A stretch of 64,000 nucleotides of DNA from Rudanella paleaurantiibacter (GCF_009184635.1 NZ_WELI01000006.1:124001-188000); one strand, 5' to 3'. Positions 8,609 to 16,946 are shown, counted from the first letter of the stretch. Program-made: numbers and translations. The notes: generated by a model from the sequence alone, not told the origin.

Positions 8609-8616
8609 CAAAAATA
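8609..8616 (-). promoter_or_regulatory. Probable promoter -7 box for the WYL regulator
   Basis: On the minus strand TATTTTTG fits TAnnTTTG. It would give a leader of about 85 nt that contains the palindromic repeat at 8529-8583. Confidence 0.5.
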
Positions 8617-8620
8617 GGGG

Positions 8621-8674
8621 AAGAACGGAAAAAGGTTACGGTCTGGGGGGCGCAGCTTTGTAGCGAACAATAAA
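8621..8674 (+). promoter_or_regulatory. Conserved upstream element shared with the paralogous gene at 27359
   Basis: Bases 8621-8674 align without gaps to 27291-27344, with 42 of 54 positions identical by hand count. Shared blocks include AAGAACG, AAAAAG, TTACG, TTTGT and TAAAC. The CAGCTTTG here and CAAATTTG there could be variant -7 boxes. The block ends about 29 nt before this start codon. Confidence 0.65.
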
Positions 8675-8703
8675 CGACCACCGGACTACGGTGAGTTATA
8701 CTA

Positions 8704-9117
8704 ATGAACGCACACATTGCCTCCGTTTCATTCACCAGGGGTGCTCATGCAACGGCCCGGGCTGTCAGTCTGACGGCCCGGCAGTTGTCTGAGGTGGAAT
8801 TGGGCCTGTTTTTGCTTTCGCAACTATCGCCCTCAGCACCGCCAACAGCTTTGCCGGCCTTACTCAACGGTACCGATCCGTTAGTAACCGAACGTCCTGT
8901 CTGGACAGCTAAACAACACAAATACTGGCAACGCGGGCAACTGTTGCTTGCCCGTTTTCGGGAGCCCTCCGTCTGGAACCGTCTTATCGAACGGTACGCC
9001 CTCCTGACCGGCACATTGGCTGCCTACGACGTCAGTGGGGATCGGAGCTGCTTTCGGGAAAAATCAGTCGGTTTTTTTCGAAACCGAACCGCTACCTTCC
9101 GGCAGATGCTGGCTTAG
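8704..9117 (+). CDS. Small uncharacterised protein, orphan family copy A
   Basis: This 137-residue protein has no recognised domain. The core (about 27-100) matches the 154-residue protein at 27359-27823 in roughly half of 71 aligned positions. Shared blocks are VELGL, APP-ALP-LLNG, RPVWT-KQH-Y and QLLLA. No signal peptide or membrane segment is seen, so it is probably cytosolic. The C-terminus differs from copy B and is richer in F and R ([14 protein letters not shown]). The upstream 54 bases are also conserved between copies, which supports a real gene under shared control. A palindromic 'ACAGGATT' repeat begins immediately after the stop. Confidence 0.75.
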   Translation: MNAHIASVSFTRGAHATARAVSLTARQLSEVELGLFLLSQLSPSAPPTALPALLNGTDPLVTERPVWTAKQHKYWQRGQLLLARFREPSVWNRLIERYALLTGTLAAYDVSGDRSCFREKSVGFFRNRTATFRQMLA

Positions 9118-9230
9118 TTTTTTTCGACAGGATTTACGGGGTTACAGGATTTTTTTGCGTTTGGCAAATCCTGCAATCCCGTAAATCCTGTCAGAAAAAC
9201 TTGTCCTACCTCCAAATCCTGTCAGAAAAA
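9118..9230. repeat. 'CTGACAGGATTACAGG' palindromic repeat (family C, copy 1)
   Basis: The left arm (CGACAGGATTTACGGG) starts right after the orphan gene's stop. The right arm (CCCGTAAATCCTGTCAGA) ends near 9200, and an extra half-unit AAATCCTGTCAGAAAAA lies at 9214-9230. The long stem could also act as a terminator. A second copy lies at 27074-27149, just upstream of the paralogous orphan gene. Confidence 0.75.
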
Positions 9231-9239
9231 TCTAAGCCG

Positions 9240-9247
9240 TATCTTTG
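9240..9247 (+). promoter_or_regulatory. hemE promoter -7 box, probably giving a leaderless mRNA
   Basis: TATCTTTG matches TAnnTTTG and is followed by only four bases (CGGC) before the ATG at 9252. Transcription would be expected to start at or next to the start codon. Confidence 0.65.
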
Positions 9248-9251
9248 CGGC

Positions 9252-10295
9252 ATGAATTTGCAAAACGATCTGTTGCTCCGGGCGGCCCGGGGCGAAGCTG
9301 TAGAGCGGGTGCCTGTCTGGATGATGCGTCAGGCGGGCCGGATGCTGGCCGAATATCGGGCAGTGCGGCAACGGGCCGGTGACTTTATCACGCTCGCCAA
9401 AACCCCCGAACTGGCCGCTGAGGTAACTATTCAGCCGGTCGATCTGCTGGGTGTCGACGCGGCCATTATCTTCTCCGACATTCTGGTGGTGCCCGAAGCT
9501 ATGGGGCTACCTTACGAAATGGTCGAAGCGCGTGGGCCGGTGTTCCCAACGACCGTTCGGACCCTCGCCGACCTCGACCGCCTGCGGGTAGCCGACGCCG
9601 AAACCGACCTGGGTTACGTGCTCGACGCCATTCGGCTGACCAAAAAAGAGCTGAACAACCGGGTGCCGCTTATCGGTTTTGCCGGGGCTCCGTTCACCAT
9701 TTTTTGCTACATGACCGAAGGCAAAGGCTCCAAAACGTTCTCGGTCGCCAAAAAGCTGCTGTACACCGATCCGGCGTTTGCCCACGCCCTGCTGCAACGC
9801 ATTACGGATAGTACCATTGCGTACCTGCGGGCACAGGTACAGGCGGGTGCTAACCTGATTCAGATTTTCGATTCGTGGGCGGGTATTCTGTCGCCTGAGC
9901 AGTACAATACATTTTCGTTGCCGTACATCCAGCAAATCTGCGATGCCCTGAACGACGCTGCCGAGGGCGAGGTGGTGCCGGTGACGGTTTTTGCCAAAGG
10001 GGCGTTTTTTGCCCGGCAGGCTATTGGGCAGCTATCCTGCTCAGTGGTGGGCCTCGACTGGAACATGGACCCTGTCGAGTCGCGGGCCCTGGTGCCGAAC
10101 AAAACGTTACAGGGCAACATGGACCCGTGCGTGCTCTACGCCGATTTCGATGGGGTGCGGGCCGAGGTGAAGCGGATGCTTCAGGCCTTTGGTACGCAGC
10201 GGTACATTGCCAATCTTGGTCACGGGGTGTACCCGGACACCGACCCCGACAAAGCCCGTTGCTTTATCGAATCGGTAAAAGAGTATAGCGCGTAA
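9252..10295 (+). CDS. hemE: Uroporphyrinogen decarboxylase
   Basis: This 347-residue enzyme converts uroporphyrinogen III to coproporphyrinogen III in cytosolic haem synthesis. It carries both family signatures: [16 protein letters not shown] near residue 23 and [13 protein letters not shown] near 140. The arginines and the aspartate ([12 protein letters not shown]) of the active-site cleft are present. The chosen start [15 protein letters not shown] follows the -7 box. An earlier in-frame ATG at 9201 lies in the repeat and upstream of the promoter, so it is rejected. Length is normal. No other haem genes are adjacent. Confidence 0.95.
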   Translation: MNLQNDLLLRAARGEAVERVPVWMMRQAGRMLAEYRAVRQRAGDFITLAKTPELAAEVTIQPVDLLGVDAAIIFSDILVVPEAMGLPYEMVEARGPVFPTTVRTLADLDRLRVADAETDLGYVLDAIRLTKKELNNRVPLIGFAGAPFTIFCYMTEGKGSKTFSVAKKLLYTDPAFAHALLQRITDSTIAYLRAQVQAGANLIQIFDSWAGILSPEQYNTFSLPYIQQICDALNDAAEGEVVPVTVFAKGAFFARQAIGQLSCSVVGLDWNMDPVESRALVPNKTLQGNMDPCVLYADFDGVRAEVKRMLQAFGTQRYIANLGHGVYPDTDPDKARCFIESVKEYSA

Positions 10296-10315
10296 CGACC
10301 TATTTGGAAGTGATA

Positions 10316-10478
10316 AGAAGCTGTTTGAGTTAATCACTTTGGCCCGCAAGGGCAGCTTTTGGTCGCTGTCTGCACCACTTTTTTGGGCTGTAGCAACCGC
10401 TACGACCGGCAAAAATTGGCTTGTCAGCAACCAAAATCCGCTCCCTACGGTCTCAAATCGCTAACTCAAACAGCTTCT
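10316..10478. repeat. MITE-like element bounded by 17-bp perfect inverted repeats
   Basis: The arms AGAAGCTGTTTGAGTTA (10316-10332) and its exact complement (10462-10478) enclose about 129 bases with no open frame. A second copy was not found in this window. Confidence 0.5.
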
Positions 10479-10543
10479 AAGCGATGACATCTTGCGGTAT
10501 GAAAGCAAACGAGGTCATCGCTAAATGAGTGGCATAACGAATA

Positions 10544-10592
10544 CAACGCCCTTCAGGAACCGATAAGTCGGCTCCTGAAGGGCGTTGCTTTT
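10544..10592. terminator. Intrinsic terminator
   Basis: A perfect 15-bp stem (CAACGCCCTTCAGGA at 10544-10558 with 10573-10587) is followed by CTTTTT on the plus strand. It can end hemE readthrough and, as a hairpin, may also serve the convergent gene ending at 10599. Confidence 0.8.
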
Positions 10593-10598
10593 TGACTA

Positions 10599-11948
10599 TT
10601 ACCGCCGTAAGCCAACCGTGAGGCCGTAGGTGTAAGGCCGAATCCGGAAAAGGCTTTCGCGGTCGCTGAGGGTATTGAGACCATACTGTACGGTGGGGGC
10701 AACCCGCAACCAAAGCGACCCACCAATTGCCCGCTCGATGCCGTAGGCGGCCTGTACAAAACCCGATACCGGGTGTCCCGTGCGGGTTTGGGCGGGGCCA
10801 ATCATGAGCCCTACGGTGGTTCCCATTGTGGTATAATGTCGCCAGGCCCCCAGGCTGCCTACACGCCAGACCAACTCGGTGCCCACGCCCACAAAATGCC
10901 AGTTGGCACGGGTTTCCACCCGCTTGTCGCTATAGAAAGGAGTCACGCGGACGGTTTTTTCGTCGATGCGCTCCACCCGTACGGAGTCGGGAGTCGGGTT
11001 GCGGGTTGTGTACGTCACTTGCTGACTCAGGTGATTGTACGCCAAACTGGTACGCAAAGACACTTTCTTGCTAAGGGGCCACTCTACCCCCGCTTGAATC
11101 CGGACACCTACGCGCTCGGTCGACAGGGCATGTTGGGTGCTCAGATCGCGTACCAGTACGCCGTCGTTCTGAATTGGATTGATACGTTGGTACAGGTACA
11201 AGGGCATGAAGCTCACGAACGAAATAGGCCGTTGTCGGCTAACCACCGGCTGCTGGGGCGCGGCTTCGTCGGCAACAGGGGCCTGTATAGTTGGAAAGTG
11301 TACCTTACCATAGCCCCGAAATGGCCTACTGCGCAGATCCTCAACCGGCTCGCTGGGGTTGGTCCAATGGGCTTGCTTTTCCAAAGGAATAGCTGTCTGA
11401 GCGGCAAACGATGGGTTGATTGATACCAAACCGGCACCGGCTTCACGCTGTGGAAGAACCGCATGGATTGGTGGTTCTGTCGACTTGGGTCGGCTACCTA
11501 AACGAACCAACGTTGGTGTTGCAGTGGGTGCCGTTCGGTCGTTCGGGTCTAAGAGGATAATGGGCCGAATAGATTCGTTATTCTGTTCAACCGGTTGCGC
11601 GGCTTTCGTTTTTCGCTGTTGTGATAGACCCTTCATCGGCTGATTCGCCGGTGTATGGTTGGGGGTCAGCAACAAGGAGCTTACCCGGCTTGCTGAGGTG
11701 GCTATGGGTATTGGTCCCGGCTCAAAAGACCGGCTCAGGAACCATGAGCCCGTGAGCAAGGCCAAAAGGCTCACACCAATTAGTAAACGACCATACCGAA
11801 AACCGGGGGCCGGTTTCCGAGCCTGCAAGTCGGTCAGGATGCGGTTGAGTGCGTGGTCGGGTGGGTTGGCTCTGAAGTCGGCAAAGCGCTGCCGAAACCC
11901 ATCTTCCCAGTCGTCGGGTTGTATGTTTTCGGGGTCAATGTTCTTCAT
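10599..11948 (-). CDS. Membrane-anchored protein with anti-sigma-like N-terminus and beta-barrel-like C-terminus
   Basis: The 449 residues begin with a ~50-residue cytosolic segment (PDDWEDGFRQRFADF), followed by one membrane helix at about 55-71 (LLIGVSLLALLTGSWFL). A long low-complexity stretch rich in T, P and R covers about 72-240. The C-terminal ~200 residues show alternating amphipathic strands ending in an aromatic/RR terminus (YTYGLTVGLRR), like small outer-membrane barrels. The start overlaps the upstream ECF sigma gene by 14 nt, so the two are translationally coupled, and an anti-sigma role is inferred from this position. The topology is odd, because an inner-membrane helix is joined to a barrel-like domain. 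No known enzymatic motif is seen. Confidence 0.7.
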   Translation of the reverse strand: MKNIDPENIQPDDWEDGFRQRFADFRANPPDHALNRILTDLQARKPAPGFRYGRLLIGVSLLALLTGSWFLSRSFEPGPIPIATSASRVSSLLLTPNHTPANQPMKGLSQQRKTKAAQPVEQNNESIRPIILLDPNDRTAPTATPTLVRLGSRPKSTEPPIHAVLPQREAGAGLVSINPSFAAQTAIPLEKQAHWTNPSEPVEDLRSRPFRGYGKVHFPTIQAPVADEAAPQQPVVSRQRPISFVSFMPLYLYQRINPIQNDGVLVRDLSTQHALSTERVGVRIQAGVEWPLSKKVSLRTSLAYNHLSQQVTYTTRNPTPDSVRVERIDEKTVRVTPFYSDKRVETRANWHFVGVGTELVWRVGSLGAWRHYTTMGTTVGLMIGPAQTRTGHPVSGFVQAAYGIERAIGGSLWLRVAPTVQYGLNTLSDRESLFRIRPYTYGLTVGLRR

Positions 11949-12486
11949 AGCTGTAAATGCCCAACGTTTTCAATTTTTGTTTGAGCAGGTTTTTGGCCCG
12001 CGCCAGTTGCGATTTCGAGGTGCCCTCAGCAATCTGGAGCATCTCGGCAATCTGGACATGGTTATACCCGTCAATGACGTACAGGTTAAACACCAGCCGA
12101 TACCCGTCGGGGAGTTGCTCGATCAGTTCCAGTAGTTCGTAATTACTCAGTCGCGAAAGGGTATCCAGATGGTCGTCTGACGCGTGCATCCAGGCATCGT
12201 CGAGGTCGGTTTCGGCTTGCTGTTTATGGTTTTTGTGGTACACATTGATGGCGGTATTGACCATCACGCGTTTCATCCAGGGTAATAATTTTTCGGACTG
12301 TTCGAGGGTGTGTAACTGCTGAAAAATCCGGATAAACCCCTCATGAAACATATCTTCGGCTTCGGGCTGGCTACGGGCGTATCGTCGGCAAAGGCCCATC
12401 AAACGTGTCTTGTACAGGTTGTACAAGGCAGTTTGGGCCCGCACATCGTGCTGCTGACACGCGCGTAACAGGTCGATTTCGGTCAT
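11935..12486 (-). CDS. ECF-type RNA polymerase sigma factor
   Basis: The 183 residues show sigma-70 region 2 at about 20-90 (YARSQPEAEDMFHEGFIRIFQ, with the -10-binding helix ending in LPWMKRVMVNTAINVYHK) and region 4 at about 125-178 (LPDGYRLVFNLYVIDGYNH, then an HTH with IAEMLQIAEGTSKSQLARAK). The region 2-4 linker is short, as expected for ECF factors. Such factors direct RNA polymerase to envelope-stress or transport regulons under control of a membrane anti-sigma factor. The downstream overlapping gene (10599-11948) is the obvious candidate partner. No clear TAnnTTTG box was seen upstream, so it may be autoregulated. Confidence 0.93.
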   Translation of the reverse strand: MTEIDLLRACQQHDVRAQTALYNLYKTRLMGLCRRYARSQPEAEDMFHEGFIRIFQQLHTLEQSEKLLPWMKRVMVNTAINVYHKNHKQQAETDLDDAWMHASDDHLDTLSRLSNYELLELIEQLPDGYRLVFNLYVIDGYNHVQIAEMLQIAEGTSKSQLARAKNLLKQKLKTLGIYSYEEH

Positions 12487-12543
12487 CCAGAGTAAATGTT
12501 AGGCAGACGACCGACGGGCGGGGACAACTATGGGCTTCGGTAC

Positions 12544-13818
12544 TCACGGTTTGAGGTTGATTTTTACCGTGGCGGTACTCGACTGCCCCTGCAGGTCGGT
12601 CAGTTCGTACGTAAAACTAATGATCCCCGGCATTGGATTGGCACTCAGGGTGTAAGTAATTTGACCATTAGGTAAAACCTGCACCGGAGCATTGCCTGAA
12701 TTAGCCTTGATTATCATTGACCGGAGCGGGGCGCACAGCATATCGTTACCCAGCACATTGAGGCTCACTACCCCCTTGCGCATAGCGGCTGTGGGGTTGC
12801 TCAGCGAAAATTCAAAGGTGTTGTTATTGGCTTTCAGCACGCAGTTAGCCGCTGGCTGCCGAACGCTGATGTCGACGGTAGCTTCGAGGCAGTTCCCGTT
12901 TTCGCAACGCCGGTACCGGAGTTGATCGGTAGCGGTGTTGGGCAAGGGTTTGTACACAATGGTGTTGCTACGCGTGAGGTAAGCCGTACCGCCTGAGGGC
13001 GATTTCGATAAAGTCAGTGGCAGCGTGCGACTGGCTTTGCAGAGCTGATCGTTGATCAGTACCGGAATAATGAGTGAGTCGGAGGCAAACCGTTGCCGAA
13101 AGGCTACTTCGTCGTTTCGGAGCAGCAGCTTGCAGTCGGTGGCGGGGTTGCCAACAATAACCGTGGCCGTGGCCACTACGCAATCCTGAGCGGAGCCTCC
13201 AACGGGGCACACCCGGTAAACGAGGGTCTCGCGTCCGCTGAAGTCTTTGTCGGGCGTGTAGATAACCTGTCCGGCTTCGATTCGTGCCTTGCCGTAGCGG
13301 GGGGCTACCTCGATACGGAGGCTACTCACATCGGCCTGGCTATCGCAAAACACATCGTTTTTCAGGACCGGGATCGTGATGGGGGTATTGGTGGGCGTCT
13401 CGACCCGGTCGGCCACTACGCCCACGGTGCAGGGCAGTTTGGTGGCGTCGGGAGCCATCGTTACATGAAATACGACGGGGGTGCTGGGTTTGTCGGGGGT
13501 TGGGTTGGCTGAGGAGAGCGTAAAACCGTCGTCGCCCGCGACAAAAGCTACCTTGGGTGAGTAGAGAAGCATGCCGTTGGCCGCAAACGTAACTTCCCCA
13601 GAGGCCGGTTGCCGGTCGATTCGGAAAGTGGTGGCTGTTTTCAGATCGGCAAGCTGCTTCAGATCAATAGCCAACGGGTTGTCGGGCAGGGTCAGAAACT
13701 CGTTTTCGGTATTGACGCTCTCGGGATTTTCAACAGGCGCGGCTACATCCTGCCCAACCTGATCGCAGGCAAGGCAAGTCAGCAGCAAAAAACAACAGAG
13801 CGTAGAAAAACGAGCCAT
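12544..13818 (-). CDS. Lipoprotein with tandem bacterial Ig-like (cadherin-like/Big_9) domains
   Basis: From the ATG at 13818 the protein starts MARFSTLCCFLLLTCLACDQ, a lipoprotein signal with lipobox LAC. About four domains of ~85-95 residues follow. Each contains a phrase like ITIPVLKNDVFC, then a GKA/GGTA turn and YTPDKDFSGRETLVYRVC, typical of Big_9/cadherin-like surface domains. Paired cysteines in each domain suggest disulfides. Surface exposure or adhesion is inferred; no enzyme motif is present. The -7 box CAAAATTA (TAATTTTG on the minus strand) at 13859-13866 supports this start over the earlier in-frame start at 13854. Confidence 0.8.
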   Translation of the reverse strand: MARFSTLCCFLLLTCLACDQVGQDVAAPVENPESVNTENEFLTLPDNPLAIDLKQLADLKTATTFRIDRQPASGEVTFAANGMLLYSPKVAFVAGDDGFTLSSANPTPDKPSTPVVFHVTMAPDATKLPCTVGVVADRVETPTNTPITIPVLKNDVFCDSQADVSSLRIEVAPRYGKARIEAGQVIYTPDKDFSGRETLVYRVCPVGGSAQDCVVATATVIVGNPATDCKLLLRNDEVAFRQRFASDSLIIPVLINDQLCKASRTLPLTLSKSPSGGTAYLTRSNTIVYKPLPNTATDQLRYRRCENGNCLEATVDISVRQPAANCVLKANNNTFEFSLSNPTAAMRKGVVSLNVLGNDMLCAPLRSMIIKANSGNAPVQVLPNGQITYTLSANPMPGIISFTYELTDLQGQSSTATVKINLKP

Positions 13819-13858
13819 GGGCATTGAACCGGGATGAAGAGAGCCTGAACGCACCAGG

Positions 13859-13866
13859 CAAAATTA
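13859..13866 (-). promoter_or_regulatory. Promoter -7 box for the Ig-repeat lipoprotein
   Basis: The minus strand reads TAATTTTG, a match to TAnnTTTG, 40 nt before the ATG at 13818. Confidence 0.6.
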
Positions 13867-14006
13867 CGGTGTAAATCGACCAGAGGTTCACTTTACACAG
13901 ACAGGGCCTTGGAATAAAGGGTTGCATAGTTCGGTGACGCCGTTTGGATTGATCGCCACTTTTGGGTTAAGTGTTGCGCAACCCCTTCCAGTACCCTGAA
14001 TCTATG

Positions 14007-14014
14007 TACCTTTG
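14007..14014 (+). promoter_or_regulatory. Promoter -7 box for the ABC exporter, near-leaderless
   Basis: TACCTTTG matches TAnnTTTG and ends six bases before the ATG at 14021. The following CGGCAC-ATG resembles the hemE arrangement (CGGC-ATG). Confidence 0.65.
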
Positions 14015-14020
14015 CGGCAC

Positions 14021-15859
14021 ATGAAGACGTACTTTCGCATTTTGTCGTATGCCCGTCCGCTGGGCCGCTTCCTGGCGCCGTTTTTGGCGACCTCGCTGTT
14101 GGCCAGTGTGTTTGGGGTACTCAATTTTACCTTGCTGATTCCGCTGCTCAACGTGCTTTTTAATCAGGTAAGCCCTGATGAAGTAACTAAAATCCTGAGT
14201 AAGCCTGCCCCGTCGCTATCACTGGACACTTCACTGACCGACGTTTTTCAGTATTATTTCGCGCAGTTTTTTCAAGCCTACGGACAGGTGGGCGCGTTGC
14301 AGTTTGTGTGCGCCTTCATTGTCTCGTCGGTATTGCTCAATAATGTATTTAAGTATCTGTCGGTAAGGCAATTGGAGGGTTTTAAGGCGCGCATGGTCTC
14401 GCGGCTTCGCGAAGCCGTTTTCGACCGGGCGGTGCGGTTGCATCTGGGGTATTTTTCGAACGAGCGCAAAGGCAACCTGATTGCCCGCATTATGACCGAT
14501 GTGCAGGAGGTAGAGGGTTCCATTGCCAATACGCTTTCGGCGGCTTCCAAAGAGTTTTTTCTGCTCATCGCCTACATTGGCGGCCTGTTTTATATCTCCA
14601 CCAAGCTCACCTTTTTTGCCCTGCTCGTGATTCCGGTATCGGGCGTGTTTATTTCGACGCTCGTGCGCCGGATGAAGCGCGACGCGCAGGATGGGCAGCA
14701 GCGGCTGGCAAGTATCCTGAGCATTCTCGACGAAACCTTTGGCGGTATGCGCGTGGTGAAGGGGTTCAATGCTGAGGGGTTTGTGCTCGATAAGTTTCGG
14801 GCTGAAAATAACGGCTACCGCGACTCGGTGCGGTCGTTGGCGTTCCGGCGCGAGTTGGCGTCGCCCTTCTCCGAAACCATGGGGGTTCTGGTAGTAGCGG
14901 GTATTCTCTTGTACGGCGGGTCGTTGGTCTTGTCGGGGCAGTCGGAGTTGACGGCGGCCCAGTTTATTTCGTACATCGCCATGTTTTCGCAGGTGACTCG
15001 CCCGGCCAAAGAGATTTCCAACGCGTTCAGCAGCTCGCAACGGGGTATTGCCGCCGGCGACCGGGTGCTTCAGCTTATTGATACCCCGCAGGGCGTAGCC
15101 GACCGCCCCGGTGCGGGGGCCATTCAGGCCTTCGACCGGGCTATTGAGGTTCGTAATGTATCGTTTGCTTACGAAAAAGGCGTTCCGGTTCTCAGCGAAG
15201 TCAACTTTACCCTTCAGAAAGGGAAAACCATTGCATTGGTTGGCTCGTCGGGTGGGGGTAAATCGACTATTGCCGACCTGATTCCCCGTTTTTACGACCC
15301 TACCGAGGGGCAAATTCTGATTGACGGACACGACCTGCGCGATATTACGGTGGCCTCCCTGCGCGATCAGATGGGCATTGTGACCCAAGAGAGTATCCTG
15401 TTCAACGATACGATTTTCAACAACATTGCCTTCGGGAGTCAGGCCACGCCTGAGCAGGTGGAGCAGGCCGCCCGTATTGCCAACGCCCACGAGTTTATCC
15501 GGCAGCAACCCAACGGCTACCAAACCCTTATCGGCGACCGGGGTAGCCGCCTGTCGGGTGGGCAACGGCAACGAATCAGTATTGCCCGCGCCGTGCTTAA
15601 AAACCCGCCTATCCTGATTCTCGACGAAGCGACCTCGGCCCTCGACACGGAGTCGGAAAAACTGGTGCAGGAAGCCCTCACCCGGCTGATGGCCAACCGG
15701 ACAACGCTCGTGATTGCGCACCGCCTGAGTACCATTCAACATGCCGACGAGATTCTGGTGGTGCATCAGGGCCGCATTGTGGAGCGGGGAAGCCATCAGG
15801 ATCTGCTCGCACTCGATGCCGGTTTTTATCGGCGACTGAGCACGCTACAGCAGGTATAA
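14021..15859 (+). CDS. MsbA-like ABC exporter (fused permease and ATPase)
   Basis: The 612 residues form a half-transporter with an ABC-1 membrane domain (six helices, about 15-330) and an ATPase domain (about 365-610). Visible motifs are Walker A GSSGGGKST, Q-loop TQESILF, signature LSGGQRQR, Walker B ILILDEATSALD and the switch histidine in IAHRLST. It probably works as a homodimer that flips lipids, lipid A or other amphiphiles across the inner membrane; the exact substrate is not determined by sequence. A TTG nine bases upstream is in frame, but the ATG fits the promoter and family N-terminus better. It is convergent with the membrane protein ending at 15926. Confidence 0.92.
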   Translation: MKTYFRILSYARPLGRFLAPFLATSLLASVFGVLNFTLLIPLLNVLFNQVSPDEVTKILSKPAPSLSLDTSLTDVFQYYFAQFFQAYGQVGALQFVCAFIVSSVLLNNVFKYLSVRQLEGFKARMVSRLREAVFDRAVRLHLGYFSNERKGNLIARIMTDVQEVEGSIANTLSAASKEFFLLIAYIGGLFYISTKLTFFALLVIPVSGVFISTLVRRMKRDAQDGQQRLASILSILDETFGGMRVVKGFNAEGFVLDKFRAENNGYRDSVRSLAFRRELASPFSETMGVLVVAGILLYGGSLVLSGQSELTAAQFISYIAMFSQVTRPAKEISNAFSSSQRGIAAGDRVLQLIDTPQGVADRPGAGAIQAFDRAIEVRNVSFAYEKGVPVLSEVNFTLQKGKTIALVGSSGGGKSTIADLIPRFYDPTEGQILIDGHDLRDITVASLRDQMGIVTQESILFNDTIFNNIAFGSQATPEQVEQAARIANAHEFIRQQPNGYQTLIGDRGSRLSGGQRQRISIARAVLKNPPILILDEATSALDTESEKLVQEALTRLMANRTTLVIAHRLSTIQHADEILVVHQGRIVERGSHQDLLALDAGFYRRLSTLQQV

Positions 15860-15879
15860 GTGACTGATTGACTGAGTGG

Positions 15880-15920
15880 TGAGCGATTGAATGGTTTTCC
15901 GAAAATTATTCAATCGCTCA
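15880..15920. terminator. Hairpin between convergent genes, possible bidirectional terminator
   Basis: A perfect 12-bp inverted repeat (TGAGCGATTGAA at 15880-15891 with 15909-15920) is separated by 17 bases. T-rich flanks are weak (TTCATTT on the plus side). Confidence 0.5.
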
Positions 15921-15925
15921 TTCAT

Positions 15926-16843
15926 TTACATGGGGGCCACATCGCCGGTTGGCATGTGGGCTCTCAACGTCCCTGTCTGTCCATACAGGTTGTACGCTAT
16001 GCCGAGGTTCCAAACCTTCAACACAATCCGCGACAGGATAAAGGCTTGCTGAATTAGGAGCATCAGGCCGATGGTAAACCAGTTGCTCATGCCGATTAGC
16101 TCATCCAGTACGAAATAGAGGCCGAATAGCCCCGTACCCAGCCCAATCAGGAGCCAATACCGGCCGTAGGTGGCCCTTAGGTTGCGCCAAACGAATCGGA
16201 CTGCCGTGCCAAACGCCCGGAAAGCGCCCCTTTCGTCGTCGCGGAACATAATCACTTTGGCATAGTCGCCCACGCACAGAATAAACGTGACGGCTATCGA
16301 AAACAGCCCGAAGGCGCCGGCCCCGATGCCAAACAGCCCGCGCTCGGTGAAGGTATCGGTAAGGGCAACAATGGCCAGTGCACCAATAACGAGCCAGATC
16401 AGCCCGGCCGAAAAAACAAATAGACCCGTTACACCCAACAGCCGCAGATACCGCCCAAAATACGTGCTCGACGCTCGCCAGAAATCGACCGTTCGGAAAC
16501 CGAGTCCCGGCTTTGTGTTGCCGGGCTGCGCAAAGCCGGGCTGCGTAAAGCGGTACAGAATACCCCCCGCGAAAAAAACGCTCAGTAGCAGATAGGCCAC
16601 GCCCACCCAGCGGCCCACCCGCAACAGGGGTGAAACGGCCTTTTCGTTTTCGGCCATAAAGTCGGAGTAGACCGTGTAATCAAAGCCGGGTAGCATCCGC
16701 AACGGGGCCAGCGAGTCGGCATCTTCGGCGGTGAGCGTCGAAAACAGGGGCAAGGCCACCAATAGACCCAACGCCAGCGACGCACCGTACAAAATAGCCA
16801 GCATCGGGCGCGATTTCAGGGTAAGGAGTAACGGGGAATGCAT
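15926..16843 (-). CDS. Uncharacterised polytopic membrane protein
   Basis: Starting at MHSPLLLTLKSRPM, the 305-residue protein has about six hydrophobic helices (for example AILYGASLALGLLVALPLF, GVAYLLLSVFFAGGILY, LLGVTGLFVFSAGLIWLVI, GLFSIAVTFILCVGDYAK). A soluble insert near residue 110 carries a small tandem repeat (QPGFAQPGNTKPG). No catalytic motif was recognised; the fold recalls six-helix regulators of membrane composition, but this is a guess. An upstream in-frame start at 16897 would add codons from an AATGGATAATGG repeat, so it is rejected. Confidence 0.7.
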   Translation of the reverse strand: MHSPLLLTLKSRPMLAILYGASLALGLLVALPLFSTLTAEDADSLAPLRMLPGFDYTVYSDFMAENEKAVSPLLRVGRWVGVAYLLLSVFFAGGILYRFTQPGFAQPGNTKPGLGFRTVDFWRASSTYFGRYLRLLGVTGLFVFSAGLIWLVIGALAIVALTDTFTERGLFGIGAGAFGLFSIAVTFILCVGDYAKVIMFRDDERGAFRAFGTAVRFVWRNLRATYGRYWLLIGLGTGLFGLYFVLDELIGMSNWFTIGLMLLIQQAFILSRIVLKVWNLGIAYNLYGQTGTLRAHMPTGDVAPM

Positions 16844-16868
16844 AATGGATAATGGATAATGTAGAATG
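16840..16868. repeat. AATG-rich repeat (family B, copy 2)
   Basis: The tandem words ATAATGGATAATGGATAATG cover the start region of the minus-strand membrane protein, so the start codon ATG at 16843 is itself part of the repeat. Confidence 0.65.
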
Positions 16869-16946
16869 GTGCCTAAGGTTCTGTTTTTCAGTATCAAGCC
16901 GCACGGTTGCTCCTCAGTACAGGGATTTAATTAGCCAATCGATGTC

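Larger units (their letters stand above)
10296..10598. other. 303-base intergenic stretch between convergent genes
   Basis: No gene is seen. It holds a 163-bp segment bounded by perfect 17-bp inverted repeats (10316-10332 and 10462-10478), a 9-bp hairpin (10480-10488 with 10514-10522) and a terminator-like hairpin at 10544-10592. Confidence 0.7.

Noticed and set aside
14231-15796. Long antisense open frame (521 codons) opposite the ABC exporter
   Set aside because: It lies entirely within a clear ABC exporter gene, has no recognisable domain and an H/R/G-rich composition typical of an antisense shadow in GC-rich DNA.
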